Shown here in pieces: positions 26,462 to 35,988 of a stretch of DNA of 64,000 bases (position 1 is its first letter; each line of letters opens with the position of its first letter). This stretch comes from Mucilaginibacter sp. (GTDB lineage Bacteria; Bacteroidota; Bacteroidia; Sphingobacteriales; Sphingobacteriaceae). The DNA lies in contig NZ_JAQBOF010000031.1 in NCBI RefSeq assembly GCF_028288185.1, forward strand, positions 62,001-126,000, read 5' to 3'. A model generated the notes under the pieces. That model did not search any database. It saw only the letters and a program-made list of their open reading frames with translations, and was not told the DNA's origin. The position numbers and the translations under genes were made by a program.

Positions 26462-27160
26462 GTGAAAAACATTATATTACCTATACTACTTACATTTATT
26501 ACCGGCTATTGCTCTGCCCAGCAAATAGTTGAACGCAAAAACAAATTAACCGGTAGCGTTACCGAGCAATTCCAATCTATTATTGAAACTGATAAACAGG
26601 TTAAGCAAGGCATGTACCATGCTTTTTTTGCCAAGAAAACAGTTATAGCCAGCGGCGCTTATAAAAACGATAAAAGAATTGGCACCTGGCATTTTTTTGA
26701 TCCCACCGGCAAGATCATGCAGAATTATGATTATGACAATAATCAAATATTATACGAATCGCGCGAGGACGAAAAAACGAAATTTAGATATAATATAGAT
26801 TATATAATCAATAAAGATGATGTAACCACAAAACCGGTTAGGCTGGGTGGGCGGTACTTTGGTTATATACCTTATTTACGATTGTTCAAATTACCTGGTG
26901 ATCTGGCCGACATCAATCCCGAGCAATCCTCTGTTATATTAGAACTATTGATAAGCCCAATGGGACGATTGGCAGATTATACTATCCGCATAAAAAACAG
27001 CTATACAGGTGAGGACATAAGGGTTTTGAATATAAACATCGATCTACTGGCTGATGAAGACAAAATATTTATACCTGCTACGCTGAACAAAAGCCTTGTT
27101 TCATCGCAAATTAAGGTAGCCTGCTATATGAATAGGTATGGTGATATAGATATTGATTAG
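26462..27160 (+). CDS. Exported hypothetical protein, MORN/YwqK-like start
   Basis: 232 residues from GTG at 26462, chosen because it starts a clean signal peptide (NIILPILLTFITGYCSAQ); a TTG 18 bases upstream would add six residues before it. The middle shows GAYKNDKRIGTWHFFDPTGKI, like toxin-YwqK or MORN-type repeats. The C-terminal half resembles a TonB-C-like beta fold (SVILELLISPMGRLADYTI). Likely periplasmic; function unknown. Confidence 0.65.
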   Translation: MKNIILPILLTFITGYCSAQQIVERKNKLTGSVTEQFQSIIETDKQVKQGMYHAFFAKKTVIASGAYKNDKRIGTWHFFDPTGKIMQNYDYDNNQILYESREDEKTKFRYNIDYIINKDDVTTKPVRLGGRYFGYIPYLRLFKLPGDLADINPEQSSVILELLISPMGRLADYTIRIKNSYTGEDIRVLNINIDLLADEDKIFIPATLNKSLVSSQIKVACYMNRYGDIDID

Positions 27161-27162
27161 TG

Positions 27163-27206
27163 GCAGTAGCAGTTGCGTGAGCGGTAATAACTGCTACTGC
27201 TACTTT
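27163..27206. terminator. Hairpin terminator between convergent genes
   Basis: GCAGTAGCAGTT (27163-27174) pairs exactly with AACTGCTACTGC (27189-27200), followed by TACTTTATTT. It lies between the exported protein and SlyD. Confidence 0.7.
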
Positions 27207-27208
27207 AT

Positions 27209-27709
27209 TTAGTGTCCGTGATGACCGTCTGCTCCATGAGCATGGCCATGTGATAATTCTTCGGGTGTTGCGGGCCTAACGTTAATGATAACGCCTTTAA
27301 AATGTAAAGGTTGGCCAGCCATCGGGTGGTTCAAGTCAACAATAACAGAATCTTCGGCAACAGAAACTACCTGTCCCTGGAAATGATTTCCCTGGTTATC
27401 CTGCAAAGGCAATATAGCGCCAACCTCAGGCAAATCTGCTCCCTGGAACATTTCAATCGGCAAATTAGCTACTGCTTCTTCATCATGCTCGCCATAAGCA
27501 TCCTCAGCAGTTAAGCGGAAATCATAAATATCATTGGTTGATAGCGGGCTCAAATGCTCTTCAAATTTTGGAAGCATTTGTCCGGCTCCAAATAAAAAAG
27601 TTAGCGGTTGCTCTTGTGTGGCACTTTCTACTAAAGCTTCGGTACCATCTTCCTGGTCAACATACAAATCGTAAGTTAATGACACTACATGTTGTGGTTC
27701 AATTTTCAT
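27209..27709 (-). CDS. SlyD-like FKBP peptidyl-prolyl isomerase
   Basis: 166 residues from the ATG at 27709 (MKIEPQHVVSLTYDLYV). The FKBP domain is interrupted by the SlyD insert-in-flap: FLFGAGQMLPKFEEHL, then AEDAYGEHDEEAV, then LNHPMAGQPLHFKGVI. The tail HGHAHGADGHHGH is histidine-rich and likely binds Ni2+ or other metals. It is a cytosolic proline isomerase and chaperone. Confidence 0.9.
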   Translation of the reverse strand: MKIEPQHVVSLTYDLYVDQEDGTEALVESATQEQPLTFLFGAGQMLPKFEEHLSPLSTNDIYDFRLTAEDAYGEHDEEAVANLPIEMFQGADLPEVGAILPLQDNQGNHFQGQVVSVAEDSVIVDLNHPMAGQPLHFKGVIINVRPATPEELSHGHAHGADGHHGH

Positions 27710-27838
27710 CAGTATAATTTGTTTTTTTAAAGGTGATGAAGCTATCATGATAACTCATGATGGTTTCATCAGAATAATTTATTCGTTAGTGGTAAAATAT
27801 TGGCACTCAGGGGTGCTTTTGTTGCTTATATATTAATA

Positions 27839-29887
27839 TTAAATGTTTTGGGCGTTAATTTGTTTTAATGCTTCCGCGATATTGGCAGTCGGTAATCCGC
27901 AGGTTTTATCTTTGCAGATAAATACTTGTGTTTTGTCGCTAAACTTATCGCGCAGCAAAGGTAAACTTCCTTTTGTACCACCCAAAATAATTTTATTAGG
28001 AATATATTTTTTTTCCATTTCTATACGGAAAGCCGCTGCATCACCGCCCACTATGGCTACCTCATAAATGCCAAATACCTCATCCAGCAATAACATGCTC
28101 CAGTTTGAATAAGCCGAACCGTATTTAGCCATGTGCGGCATAATATTACTTAATTGCTGTGCCGATATTTGCAGGTATTGCCCCTTATCAAACAGTAAAC
28201 CCAGTTTTTTTAAGTTACGTGCCATTACAGAATTTGATGCCGGGATAACGTTATCCATAACCTCGGCTTTACGGGCTATTAGTTGCTCATCATCATCCGC
28301 GGTAAAAAAGAAAATACCGTTTACCTCGTCATAATAATGAGCGATGGCGCTATCGGCCAGTTTTATCGCGTGGTTTAGCCATTGCTCATCAAAAGTAACT
28401 TCGTATAAGGCGATGAAGGCATCTATGATATTGGCGTAGTCGTCTAAAAAAGCGACCTCACCCAACCCTCTCCTTTGGAGAGGGTTGGCCCCATCACTGC
28501 CCGTTTCCACTGTTTTATAAACGCGGGAGATACGCCCGTCCTTTATTAAATTAGTGGATAAGAAATTTGCGTTTTTTAGGGCGATGTCTAAATATTCAAC
28601 TTTGTTAAACGTCCGATAAGCTTCGCATACCCCTTTTAACATTAAACCGTTCCATGAGGCTAGTATCTTATTATCCAGTCCGGGTCTGATGCGTTTACTT
28701 CGTGCTTCAAATAGCTTTTTTCTGGATGCCGCTACGCTGTCTAATAATTCTTCGACAGGGATGCCGATGGCTTCGGCAAGTTCTTTATCTTCGCCACGTT
28801 TAAACAGGATATTGGTTTGTCCTTCCTCCCAATTACCTTCATCATTAATATGGTAATAGATGCAAAATAACTCTGCCTCTGTACCTAATATAGCCTGAAT
28901 TTCTTCTTTCGCGAAAACATAGAACTTACCCTCTACCCCTTCACTATCCGCATCAAGCGCCGAGTAAAAACCACCATCCGGCGACAACAATTCGCGCACA
29001 GCAAAATCAATGGTATCGCTAACAGTTTGTTTGTATAATTCATCCGGCTGCCAGGTGTAGGCCTCAGAATATAAAGTAATCAACTGGCCATTATCATACA
29101 GCATTTTTTCGAAATGGGGCACGTGCCATAAACCATCAACTGAATATCGGGCAAAGCCTCCGCCTAAATGATCATAGATACCCCCATAGGCCATTTTTCG
29201 TAATGTTAGCTTGGCAAGCTCAGCAATTTTATTATCCTGCATTAAGTGCGCGTATCGCACCAAAAACTGCCAATTATTAGGCATCGGGAACTTTGGGGCC
29301 GTCCCCATTCCTCCCTCTGTTTTATCAAAATACTTTTTCCAGTTGTTTACAATAACTTCCAGATCGGCTTGGGTATAGTCAGGTTGCGTTTCAACAAAAC
29401 CTATCGACTCATATTTTTGGATGCCTTCGGTTAAACGCTCGGCATATTCCAGCGCGTCTTCGGGCTTTTGCTTGTAGTAATCGGCCAGGTTAAAGAGCAG
29501 GCTTGTCCAGTCGTTTTTACGGAAATAGGTGCCCGCATAAATAGGCCGCTGATCCGGCAGGCAGATACAATTTAACGGCCAGCCGCCCCTGCCGCTTATT
29601 AATTGTACAACACTCATGTAGATCTGGTCAACGTCCGGGCGTTCTTCCCGGTCAACTTTTATACATACAAAAAACTCGTTCATTACCGCGGCCACTTGCT
29701 CGTCCTCAAAACTTTCGTGCTCCATAACATGGCACCAATGACAGGCAGAATAGCCAATACTTACAATGATGAGTTTATTTTCGTCCTTAGCTTTTTGTAA
29801 TGCTTCATTACCCCACGGATACCAATTAACCGGGTTATTGGCGTGCTGTAATAAGTATGGAGAAGTGGAGTTGGCTAAGCGGTTCAT
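27839..29887 (-). CDS. DUF255 thioredoxin-domain protein (YyaL/SSP411 family)
   Basis: 682 residues. The N-terminal thioredoxin-like DUF255 domain has [17 protein letters not shown] with a CxxC-like pair; the rest is an alpha/alpha six-barrel resembling N-acylglucosamine epimerase-like folds ([29 protein letters not shown]). The precise reaction is not known. Around residues 463-480 the sequence [16 protein letters not shown] is encoded by a palindromic repeat that lies in frame; homologues normally pass straight from RVYK to the AFLDDY block. The frame is intact and the gene is likely functional. Confidence 0.88.
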   Translation of the reverse strand: MNRLANSTSPYLLQHANNPVNWYPWGNEALQKAKDENKLIIVSIGYSACHWCHVMEHESFEDEQVAAVMNEFFVCIKVDREERPDVDQIYMSVVQLISGRGGWPLNCICLPDQRPIYAGTYFRKNDWTSLLFNLADYYKQKPEDALEYAERLTEGIQKYESIGFVETQPDYTQADLEVIVNNWKKYFDKTEGGMGTAPKFPMPNNWQFLVRYAHLMQDNKIAELAKLTLRKMAYGGIYDHLGGGFARYSVDGLWHVPHFEKMLYDNGQLITLYSEAYTWQPDELYKQTVSDTIDFAVRELLSPDGGFYSALDADSEGVEGKFYVFAKEEIQAILGTEAELFCIYYHINDEGNWEEGQTNILFKRGEDKELAEAIGIPVEELLDSVAASRKKLFEARSKRIRPGLDNKILASWNGLMLKGVCEAYRTFNKVEYLDIALKNANFLSTNLIKDGRISRVYKTVETGSDGANPLQRRGLGEVAFLDDYANIIDAFIALYEVTFDEQWLNHAIKLADSAIAHYYDEVNGIFFFTADDDEQLIARKAEVMDNVIPASNSVMARNLKKLGLLFDKGQYLQISAQQLSNIMPHMAKYGSAYSNWSMLLLDEVFGIYEVAIVGGDAAAFRIEMEKKYIPNKIILGGTKGSLPLLRDKFSDKTQVFICKDKTCGLPTANIAEALKQINAQNI
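28462..28488. repeat. Palindromic repeat inside a coding region
   Basis: CCAACCCTCTCC, a TTT loop and GGAGAGGGTTGG form a perfect 12-base stem inside the DUF255 gene. Read in frame on the minus strand it gives [11 protein letters not shown], the translation expected from such repeats. Confidence 0.8.
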
Positions 29888-29945
29888 GATTAATTATTGG
29901 GTTAAAATGTAAAATTAACCACTTTAAAAGGATAGATGTTTGAAT

Positions 29946-30239
29946 TTAATCTATTATGATAGGATCTTGACGGTTATCCCAAAAGTAAGCTATCAAAACA
30001 TGGTCGATACACACTTTATAAAACATAGAACAGTTTTTATGTGGAATACATTTTCTTAACTCGGCATTTTCTTGAGCAATAGGATAAATGTACGGAGTTG
30101 CAGAAATAATGTCTAAAATTTTCGAGATCTTGGTTTCAAATTTAATTACAAAACGATCACCCCATCTTTGACGAAGCTGTGATATAACAGCATTATAAGT
30201 TTCTTCCGCTTCGGGAGTAAACTTTATTTCAAAGTTCAT
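29946..30239 (-). CDS. RelE/ParE-type toxin
   Basis: 97 residues with the ParE/RelE fold pattern: IKFTPEAEETYNAVISQLRQRWG at the start, LDIISATPYIYP, then RKCIPHKNCSMFYKV and a C-terminal VLIAYFWDNRQDP. It would inhibit translation or gyrase when freed from its antitoxin. It overlaps the upstream antitoxin gene by four bases (ATGA), the standard TA arrangement. Confidence 0.88.
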   Translation of the reverse strand: MNFEIKFTPEAEETYNAVISQLRQRWGDRFVIKFETKISKILDIISATPYIYPIAQENAELRKCIPHKNCSMFYKVCIDHVLIAYFWDNRQDPIIID

Positions 30240-30445
30240 TTTTTAGTAAAATGCTTATCTTTAAATTCCTGTAGAGAAATTGTTTGTCCATTCTCATATT
30301 GTTTAAGGCTTCTTTCGATCCCTTTTAAAACATGGTCAGGTAATTTAGTCGGCTGATGTTCGAATTGAACTTTCAACGCCTTTAAAACAGCTTTAACTGT
30401 TTTAAGTTGCTCTGCACTTTCGGGATGTATCACAAGAGATTCCAT
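30236..30445 (-). CDS. Antitoxin of the RelE/ParE pair
   Basis: 69 residues from the ATG at 30445 (MESLVIHPESAEQ). A helical protein with a C-terminal tail (KQYENGQTISLQEFKDKHFTKK) that would wrap the toxin. It has the DUF2683-like Bacteroidota antitoxin pattern. It lies first in the operon, with a four-base overlap to the toxin. Confidence 0.8.
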   Translation of the reverse strand: MESLVIHPESAEQLKTVKAVLKALKVQFEHQPTKLPDHVLKGIERSLKQYENGQTISLQEFKDKHFTKK

Positions 30446-30570
30446 ATAACAAAAATACAAAAATTCATTACAAACTACCTAAATAAACAACTGCGTTTTC
30501 ATCCTCAAATCCTACATTATGCAATAACATTTAATTTTACTTAATTTGCCCCGTACAAATTAACTGATCA

Positions 30571-32544
30571 ATGTATTACTTTAAAAACTACATGCTATTA
30601 GCATGCGGATTGCTTGCTGTTGCCTTTAACGTATCGGCACAAGCACCTACCGACACGGTTAAATATAACCATTCGGACCTATTTGGCCCCATTGTTTGGC
30701 CTATGACCAGCAATGGCACCCGCTCTGCAGCCGGCAAACCCGGCCCAAACTACTGGCAAAACCGTGCCGACTATCAAATCCACGCTACTTTAAATGAAGC
30801 CGCTCAGGATACTACCATTAACGGTGATGTCACAATAACTTATACCAATAACAGTCCAGACAATATGGACCATTTATGGTTACAACTGGATCAAAACCTG
30901 TTCAGGCCAGACTCTCGCGGCGCGGCCGTTACACCTTACACCGGTGACAGGTTTGACGTTAAGGGCTTTAGCCGTGGTGGTATTACTATCACATCTGTGT
31001 CGGTTACTTATAAAGGACAGACCTATACAGTTACCCCGGTTATTACTGATGCACGTATGCAAGTGCGTTTAACTAAACCGCTTGGTGCCAATGGCGATAA
31101 AATACAGGTAAAAGTAAACTACAGTTTCTCTATTCCTTATTATGGTGCCGACCGTATGGGGCGCAAGAAATTTAGCCAGGGTATGGTTTACGAAATTGCG
31201 CAATGGTACCCGCGCATGTGTGTTTATGATGATGCCGAAGGCTGGAACACCTTACCCTACATGGGCTTGGGTGAGTTCTATTGCGACTACGGCGATTACG
31301 ATTACTACATCACCGCGCCCGCTAACATGGTTGTTGTAGGATCTGGCGATCTTTTAAACGCCAATGAAGTACTTACCCCTATCCAGCAAAAACGTTTATC
31401 CGAAGCGCGTAACAGCGATAAAACGGTTACTATCATATCAGCCAGTGAAGTTGGCGAAGCTGCTACCCGTCCGGCTAAAGGGCTATTAACCTGGCACTTT
31501 AAAATGGAGAACACCCGTGATGTATCGTGGGCCGCATCTACCGCGTTTATTTGGGATGCTGCTAAGGTTAACCTGCCATCGGGCCGCAAATGTATATCGC
31601 AGTCGGCTTACCCAATTGAGAGCGCGGGCAATAACGCCTGGGGCCGCTCTACCGAGTATTTAAAGAACAGCATCGAGATCTACTCGAAAGCCTATATCGA
31701 ATATCCATGGAACTCGGCGGTTAACGTATCGGGTGTGGCTTTAGGTATGGAGTACCCGGGTATTATTTTCTGCCTAAGCGGCTTGAAAAATGGCGGACTT
31801 TGGGGCGATGTAACCCACGAGATAGGCCATAACTGGTTCCCGATGATAGTTGGCAGCAACGAGCGTAAATATATGTGGATGGATGAAGGCTTTAACACCT
31901 TTATTAATGAGTACTCTACCAAGATGTTTAACAATGGCGAGTATGCTCCAAAAGGGCCCAACAACCGAGCGCAAAGCGTTTTAAGAAGCTATATCCGCAG
32001 TAATGATCCGTTAATAACCCCATCAGAGGCTATTGGCTTAAATGATTACGGGCAGTATTATAACAAAACCGCTTTAGGCTTAGATATGCTGCGCGATGTG
32101 GTTTTAGGGCCAGAGCGTTTTGATTATGCCTTCCACGAGTATATTAAGTATTGGGCCATGAAACACCCGTTGCCTTACGACTTCTTCCGCGCTATGAATG
32201 ATGCCGCCGGCGAGGACCTGAACTGGTTCTTTAAGCCATGGTTCTTCACTACCTGGAAGCTGGACCAGTCGGTTGAGTCTGTAACTTATGATGGTGGCAA
32301 CCCGGCTAACGGCGCTATCATCACCATAGCCAACAAAGAAAAAATGGCCATGCCGGTAGACCTGAAAATTACACAAGCCAATGGCAAAAACGAGCTGTTA
32401 AAACTACCTGTTAACGTTTTCCAGCGTAATGGTGTATGGAAGTTTAAATACCCGTCAACATCAACCATAAAAAGTATAGTGATCGATCCGGACCATCAGT
32501 TACCTGATATTGATTTGAAAAATAATACTTATAAAGTGGATTAA
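30571..32544 (+). CDS. M1 family zinc metallopeptidase, secreted
   Basis: 657 residues with a signal peptide ending NVSAQ. The zinc site HEIGHNWFP (H416, E417, H420) is followed 18 residues later by the third ligand E439 in MWMDEGF. The substrate-binding GAMEN loop appears as LGMEYP. The N-terminal beta domain ([18 protein letters not shown]) matches M1 aminopeptidases of Bacteroidota. It is predicted to trim peptides in the periplasm or outside the cell. A strong terminator follows. Confidence 0.92.
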   Translation: MYYFKNYMLLACGLLAVAFNVSAQAPTDTVKYNHSDLFGPIVWPMTSNGTRSAAGKPGPNYWQNRADYQIHATLNEAAQDTTINGDVTITYTNNSPDNMDHLWLQLDQNLFRPDSRGAAVTPYTGDRFDVKGFSRGGITITSVSVTYKGQTYTVTPVITDARMQVRLTKPLGANGDKIQVKVNYSFSIPYYGADRMGRKKFSQGMVYEIAQWYPRMCVYDDAEGWNTLPYMGLGEFYCDYGDYDYYITAPANMVVVGSGDLLNANEVLTPIQQKRLSEARNSDKTVTIISASEVGEAATRPAKGLLTWHFKMENTRDVSWAASTAFIWDAAKVNLPSGRKCISQSAYPIESAGNNAWGRSTEYLKNSIEIYSKAYIEYPWNSAVNVSGVALGMEYPGIIFCLSGLKNGGLWGDVTHEIGHNWFPMIVGSNERKYMWMDEGFNTFINEYSTKMFNNGEYAPKGPNNRAQSVLRSYIRSNDPLITPSEAIGLNDYGQYYNKTALGLDMLRDVVLGPERFDYAFHEYIKYWAMKHPLPYDFFRAMNDAAGEDLNWFFKPWFFTTWKLDQSVESVTYDGGNPANGAIITIANKEKMAMPVDLKITQANGKNELLKLPVNVFQRNGVWKFKYPSTSTIKSIVIDPDHQLPDIDLKNNTYKVD

Positions 32545-32593
32545 TTTTTCATTTCGGATATCGGATGTTCGATATCGGATTTTTAATTTAAGT

Positions 32594-32626
32594 AAAGACC
32601 CGGTTTCTCAATGAAACCGGGTCTTT
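32594..32626 (+). terminator. Rho-independent terminator of the M1 peptidase
   Basis: AAAGACCCGGTTTC, a TCAAT loop and GAAACCGGGTCTTT form a perfect 14-base stem followed by a T-rich run. Confidence 0.9.
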
Positions 32627-33074
32627 TTGTTTGTTGTTTCATGAAACAAGGTCTTATACGTCTATAGGTTTACGGTCAACCTTTATTAGGACTAGTCACA
32701 AAGTACGGAAACATTGTATTATAAAATGGTGGCATAACTTTGTCACCACATTTTAAGTTAAGTTTTTTAACCGGTGGCACGGTGGCGGTTAACGCACCAA
32801 TGAGTATATATAAAATACGGCAGATAATGGCAGGTACAGGCAGGTACAGGTATACAAATTATGTACTCACTGCAGTTTCACGTACACTCATTGCAGGTGC
32901 AGGCATGTTTGCGTAAAACACTATAAATCAACAATCTAAAAACAAAAAATCGCCCTGATTTTTTGTTTTTTTTCACAGTTTTCAGGATTTAAATTGTCAT
33001 TCTTTTTATTACGGGAATCCATGGCCCTGCTCTCAAGAGGGGAATCGCGCAGGCCACCACTTTTTTACTCTTGC
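32627..33074. other. Gene-free spacer with short repeats
   Basis: About 450 bases between convergent genes. It holds a tandem CAGGTACAGG pair (about 32830-32850), two related TGTACTCACTGCAG / CGTACACTCATTGCAG segments, and an A/T-rich hairpin at 32938-32970 (arms AAAAACAAAAAATC and GATTTTTTGTTTTT) that may end the GH2 transcript. No gene was recognised. Confidence 0.5.
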
Positions 33075-35717
33075 TTATTTAATATCAATCACTCGCTCAA
33101 CCAAATTCCATCCCCTGATAGAAACCTTCGGATTAACCACCGGCAGGTTATATTCCAACACAACTACTTTCTGCTCACCCGGCAACACAGATACATAATT
33201 ATCCGAATAAAAAACAGGCAACACCCGTTCTTTGGTTGTAGGGTTAATAAGCGATATCTGGTTAAAGAACGCCACCGGCGCTTGTTTGCTGTTGGTTAGT
33301 GTAACCGCTATTTTGCCTTTGGCTATGCGCTTGGCGGTAATGCTTAGCTTTGATTTAGCCATTTCGTTCAAGCCGGAGTACTCGCCTTTTCCATCGGCCA
33401 GCCAGTAAATATTATCACTAATGATCTTGTTGTTCTTGTCGGTTAAGCGCAGGGCCAGAAACGCGCCTTTATCTGTCGCGGCAGCGGCTATTTCTTTTTT
33501 AATGGAGAGCAATGGTAGTACACCTGATGGCGCAATATCCTTTATCAGCGTAGTTACAGGCGCTGCTTTACCGGCAATGGAGTATAATTTTACCGTTGCC
33601 GTTACGTTTTTAAGGTTCACAAAAGTGTTATTAACGATGCTCACAGCGCTATCAACCGGGTTGTACATAATATGTACCGGGGCGCTGCCGCTATGCAGAC
33701 CGTAAAGGCAGGCGTTAGGGTCCAGATAATAATCATACATCTGCCCACGCATGGCGGTCCATGGGTTTTGGGTTTTCCAGATGATGCTGCCGGTGTACCA
33801 GTCCCACATGTGCGAGCTAAAGCCTTCCATTAGTGCACGGTATTGGTCGTAGTTTACCAATTGGGCCTTTTCCGCAAATTCTTTTACATCTTTTGGTTTA
33901 CCGTATTTATCAATATAATCCTCATAACCTATATAAGTATGATAGCGCCAAACAGAATCCAACTTTTCGCGGCGGCCACCGCTTTTATTATATTCAGGCA
34001 TAACCATATTAGCTGTCGGGATAAATCTTTTTAACGATTCGTAATCGTTTATCCCCATAGAACCAACTTCCGAATTAAAAGGATAAGTTTTTTTAGCCCA
34101 GAAAACAGAGATTGGCTGTATATTGTACGGTCCATCCCCATTAACTCCTTTTTCGGTCTTGCCCATATCCAACGAGTTGGAGAAATCAACAAACCAGCGG
34201 GTATTGTCCAGTTTAGGCATTATGGTATCGCGTACAGCGGCCAAAATATCATCGGGCTGGGTAATTTCATTACCACCACACCATATAGCCAGCGATGCGT
34301 AATTACGTATCATTTTTACCTGATCCTCGATAGAACGAATGTACAGGTCATGGTCATCAGGGTATTTGCGGCGGGTGGCCTGATCATCCAGCTTGGCTTT
34401 ATCCGCCCAGCGGCCATTACAATCGCCAGATCCCCACATATCCTGAAAAACCAATATACCGTACTTGTCGCAAGCCTGATAAAATTCTGGCCGTTCAACC
34501 AGCGCGCCGCCCCAAACCCGTATAAGGTTCAGGTTCATATCGTGATGAAAGCGTACCTCGGCATCATAACGCGCGTTACTGAAGCGCAGCATTTCGTCAG
34601 ACACTATCCAGTTACCGCCTTTAATAAATACTCGTTGCCCGTTAACATTAATCTGGCGGCTTTGGGTATGGGCGTTCCATTCGCTGGTTAACTGGCGTAC
34701 ACCTATTTCAATATTTTTTTGGTCGGATATTTTATTAACGGCAATTACAAATTGCAGGTTTAAATGATACAGGTTTTGCGGGCCATAGCCATTTGGCCAC
34801 CATAATTTTGGATTTTTCAGCACATAGTCATTAAGCTTTACTTCCTGCGTTTCGCCCGGTTTTAAGGTTACTTTTTTTGATACCGGTTTACCATCCAAAT
34901 TATATTTTAAAAAGCCGGTAACAGGTTTATCCGTAGCGTTTTTTACTTGTGCCGACACCTGTATAATGGCAGGCTTTTGCAGCCCGATTGGTTGCCTTAT
35001 GCCCGGCACCAACGTAACCACATGCGGATCAGTTATCCGCATCACGCCGGTTTTTTCGATAGTTACTTTATCCCAGATCCCGGTGTTACGGTCGCGGATG
35101 GGCTGGATCCAGTCCCACCCAGCGGTATACTGTATGCCCACATTGCGGGCAATAGTCCCATCGCCACCCTGGCCGCCATTGGGGTTACCCACCGGATCGG
35201 GCGGATACACAATAACAGCCAGCCGGTTATTACCTTTTTTAGATAACCATTTGGTAATATTATAGCTCTGCCGCAAAAACATACCCGAGTGCAGTTTTTC
35301 ATTCAATTGTCTGCCATTTAAAAATACATTACAGCTATAATTTACACCCCGAAGGTTCAAATAAACCTGGCTACCATTTTTTGGGATATTCTCCTTAAAA
35401 TCCTTAACAAACCAATAGGTATAATAGTCGCGACCCGTTTTGTAGATATCGGGTATCAGTTTATTATTCATCCCATAAAAAGGATCGGGTATTTGTTTGT
35501 TATTTAGTTGTGATGTTAAAACCGTGCCGGGCACGGTGGCGGGCATCCAGTCGGTAAGGGGAAACGCCGGGTCAGATATTAATTCGCCGTTGTCCTTTAC
35601 CGCGCCAATGGCTTTACATTTCCAGCCGGTGTTTAGCTCGTAGCCGGTTTGTGCCGATGCAATTTTTATGGCTGTTATTAATAAGAGCGATAAGAGGATC
35701 CTGGTTGGGATACGCAT
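33075..35717 (-). CDS. Glycoside hydrolase family 2, exo-beta-glucosaminidase/mannosidase-like
   Basis: 880 residues from the ATG at 35717 (MRIPTRILLSLLLI), a signal peptide ending IASAQ. The TTG 24 bases upstream lies inside the promoter's -7 box, so it is rejected. Order: sugar-binding domain (PATVPGTVLTSQ), Ig-like domains, the GH2 marker WWPNGYGPQNLYHLN, then the TIM barrel with FIKGGNW, LIRVWGGALVERPEFYQACDKYG and the acid/base IWCGGNE; the nucleophile is probably the Glu of PFNSEVGS. It is close to exo-beta-D-glucosaminidase and beta-mannosidase groups. Its targets would be periplasmic oligosaccharides. Confidence 0.88.
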   Translation of the reverse strand: MRIPTRILLSLLLITAIKIASAQTGYELNTGWKCKAIGAVKDNGELISDPAFPLTDWMPATVPGTVLTSQLNNKQIPDPFYGMNNKLIPDIYKTGRDYYTYWFVKDFKENIPKNGSQVYLNLRGVNYSCNVFLNGRQLNEKLHSGMFLRQSYNITKWLSKKGNNRLAVIVYPPDPVGNPNGGQGGDGTIARNVGIQYTAGWDWIQPIRDRNTGIWDKVTIEKTGVMRITDPHVVTLVPGIRQPIGLQKPAIIQVSAQVKNATDKPVTGFLKYNLDGKPVSKKVTLKPGETQEVKLNDYVLKNPKLWWPNGYGPQNLYHLNLQFVIAVNKISDQKNIEIGVRQLTSEWNAHTQSRQINVNGQRVFIKGGNWIVSDEMLRFSNARYDAEVRFHHDMNLNLIRVWGGALVERPEFYQACDKYGILVFQDMWGSGDCNGRWADKAKLDDQATRRKYPDDHDLYIRSIEDQVKMIRNYASLAIWCGGNEITQPDDILAAVRDTIMPKLDNTRWFVDFSNSLDMGKTEKGVNGDGPYNIQPISVFWAKKTYPFNSEVGSMGINDYESLKRFIPTANMVMPEYNKSGGRREKLDSVWRYHTYIGYEDYIDKYGKPKDVKEFAEKAQLVNYDQYRALMEGFSSHMWDWYTGSIIWKTQNPWTAMRGQMYDYYLDPNACLYGLHSGSAPVHIMYNPVDSAVSIVNNTFVNLKNVTATVKLYSIAGKAAPVTTLIKDIAPSGVLPLLSIKKEIAAAATDKGAFLALRLTDKNNKIISDNIYWLADGKGEYSGLNEMAKSKLSITAKRIAKGKIAVTLTNSKQAPVAFFNQISLINPTTKERVLPVFYSDNYVSVLPGEQKVVVLEYNLPVVNPKVSIRGWNLVERVIDIK

Positions 35718-35738
35718 AAGATAAATCGTTTTGGTGAT

Positions 35739-35769
35739 CAAATGTAAATAATTAGGGTCGGGTATTCAA
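35739..35769 (-). promoter_or_regulatory. Bacteroidota promoter for the GH2 gene
   Basis: On the minus strand TTG (35769-35767), a 20-base spacer and TACATTTG (35746-35739) match TTG-N19/20-TAnnTTTG. The start of transcription would fall about 15 bases before the ATG at 35717. Confidence 0.6.
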
Positions 35770-35799
35770 GGGTATGTTTTTCGATGTATACTGTGACTC

Positions 35800-35850
35800 A
35801 CCCGATCTACGCTTCGCTGGACCATCTCTTCCGCAAGCGGGAAAGATGGT
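35800..35850. repeat. REP-like palindrome upstream of the helicase
   Basis: Contains CCATCTCTTCCGC and the matching GCGGGAAAGATGG arm, preceded by CACCCGATCTACGCTTCGC, a sequence type seen as an interspersed palindrome in Bacteroidota. Confidence 0.6.
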
Positions 35851-35868
35851 TATTCATTTTTGTGGAAT

Positions 35869-35899
35869 AGATTTGACAACTTTAAAAGTTGTCAAATCT
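35869..35899. repeat. Near-perfect 31-base palindrome
   Basis: AGATTTGACAACTTT and its exact complement are separated by one base. It lies 90 bases before the helicase start. It may be a REP-type repeat or an operator. Confidence 0.65.
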
Positions 35900-35988
35900 T
35901 AAATTCAGAATAAATTGTTCCTCGTTTTTCCTTTCCGCTTTCAGCTCAAAACCTTAATTTCGCTGCACACAGAAAAGAGGGAAAAGCA

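Noticed and set aside
35717..35741. Upstream TTG start of the GH2 protein
   Set aside because: It falls inside the -7 box of the promoter, and the ATG at 35717 starts a proper signal peptide.
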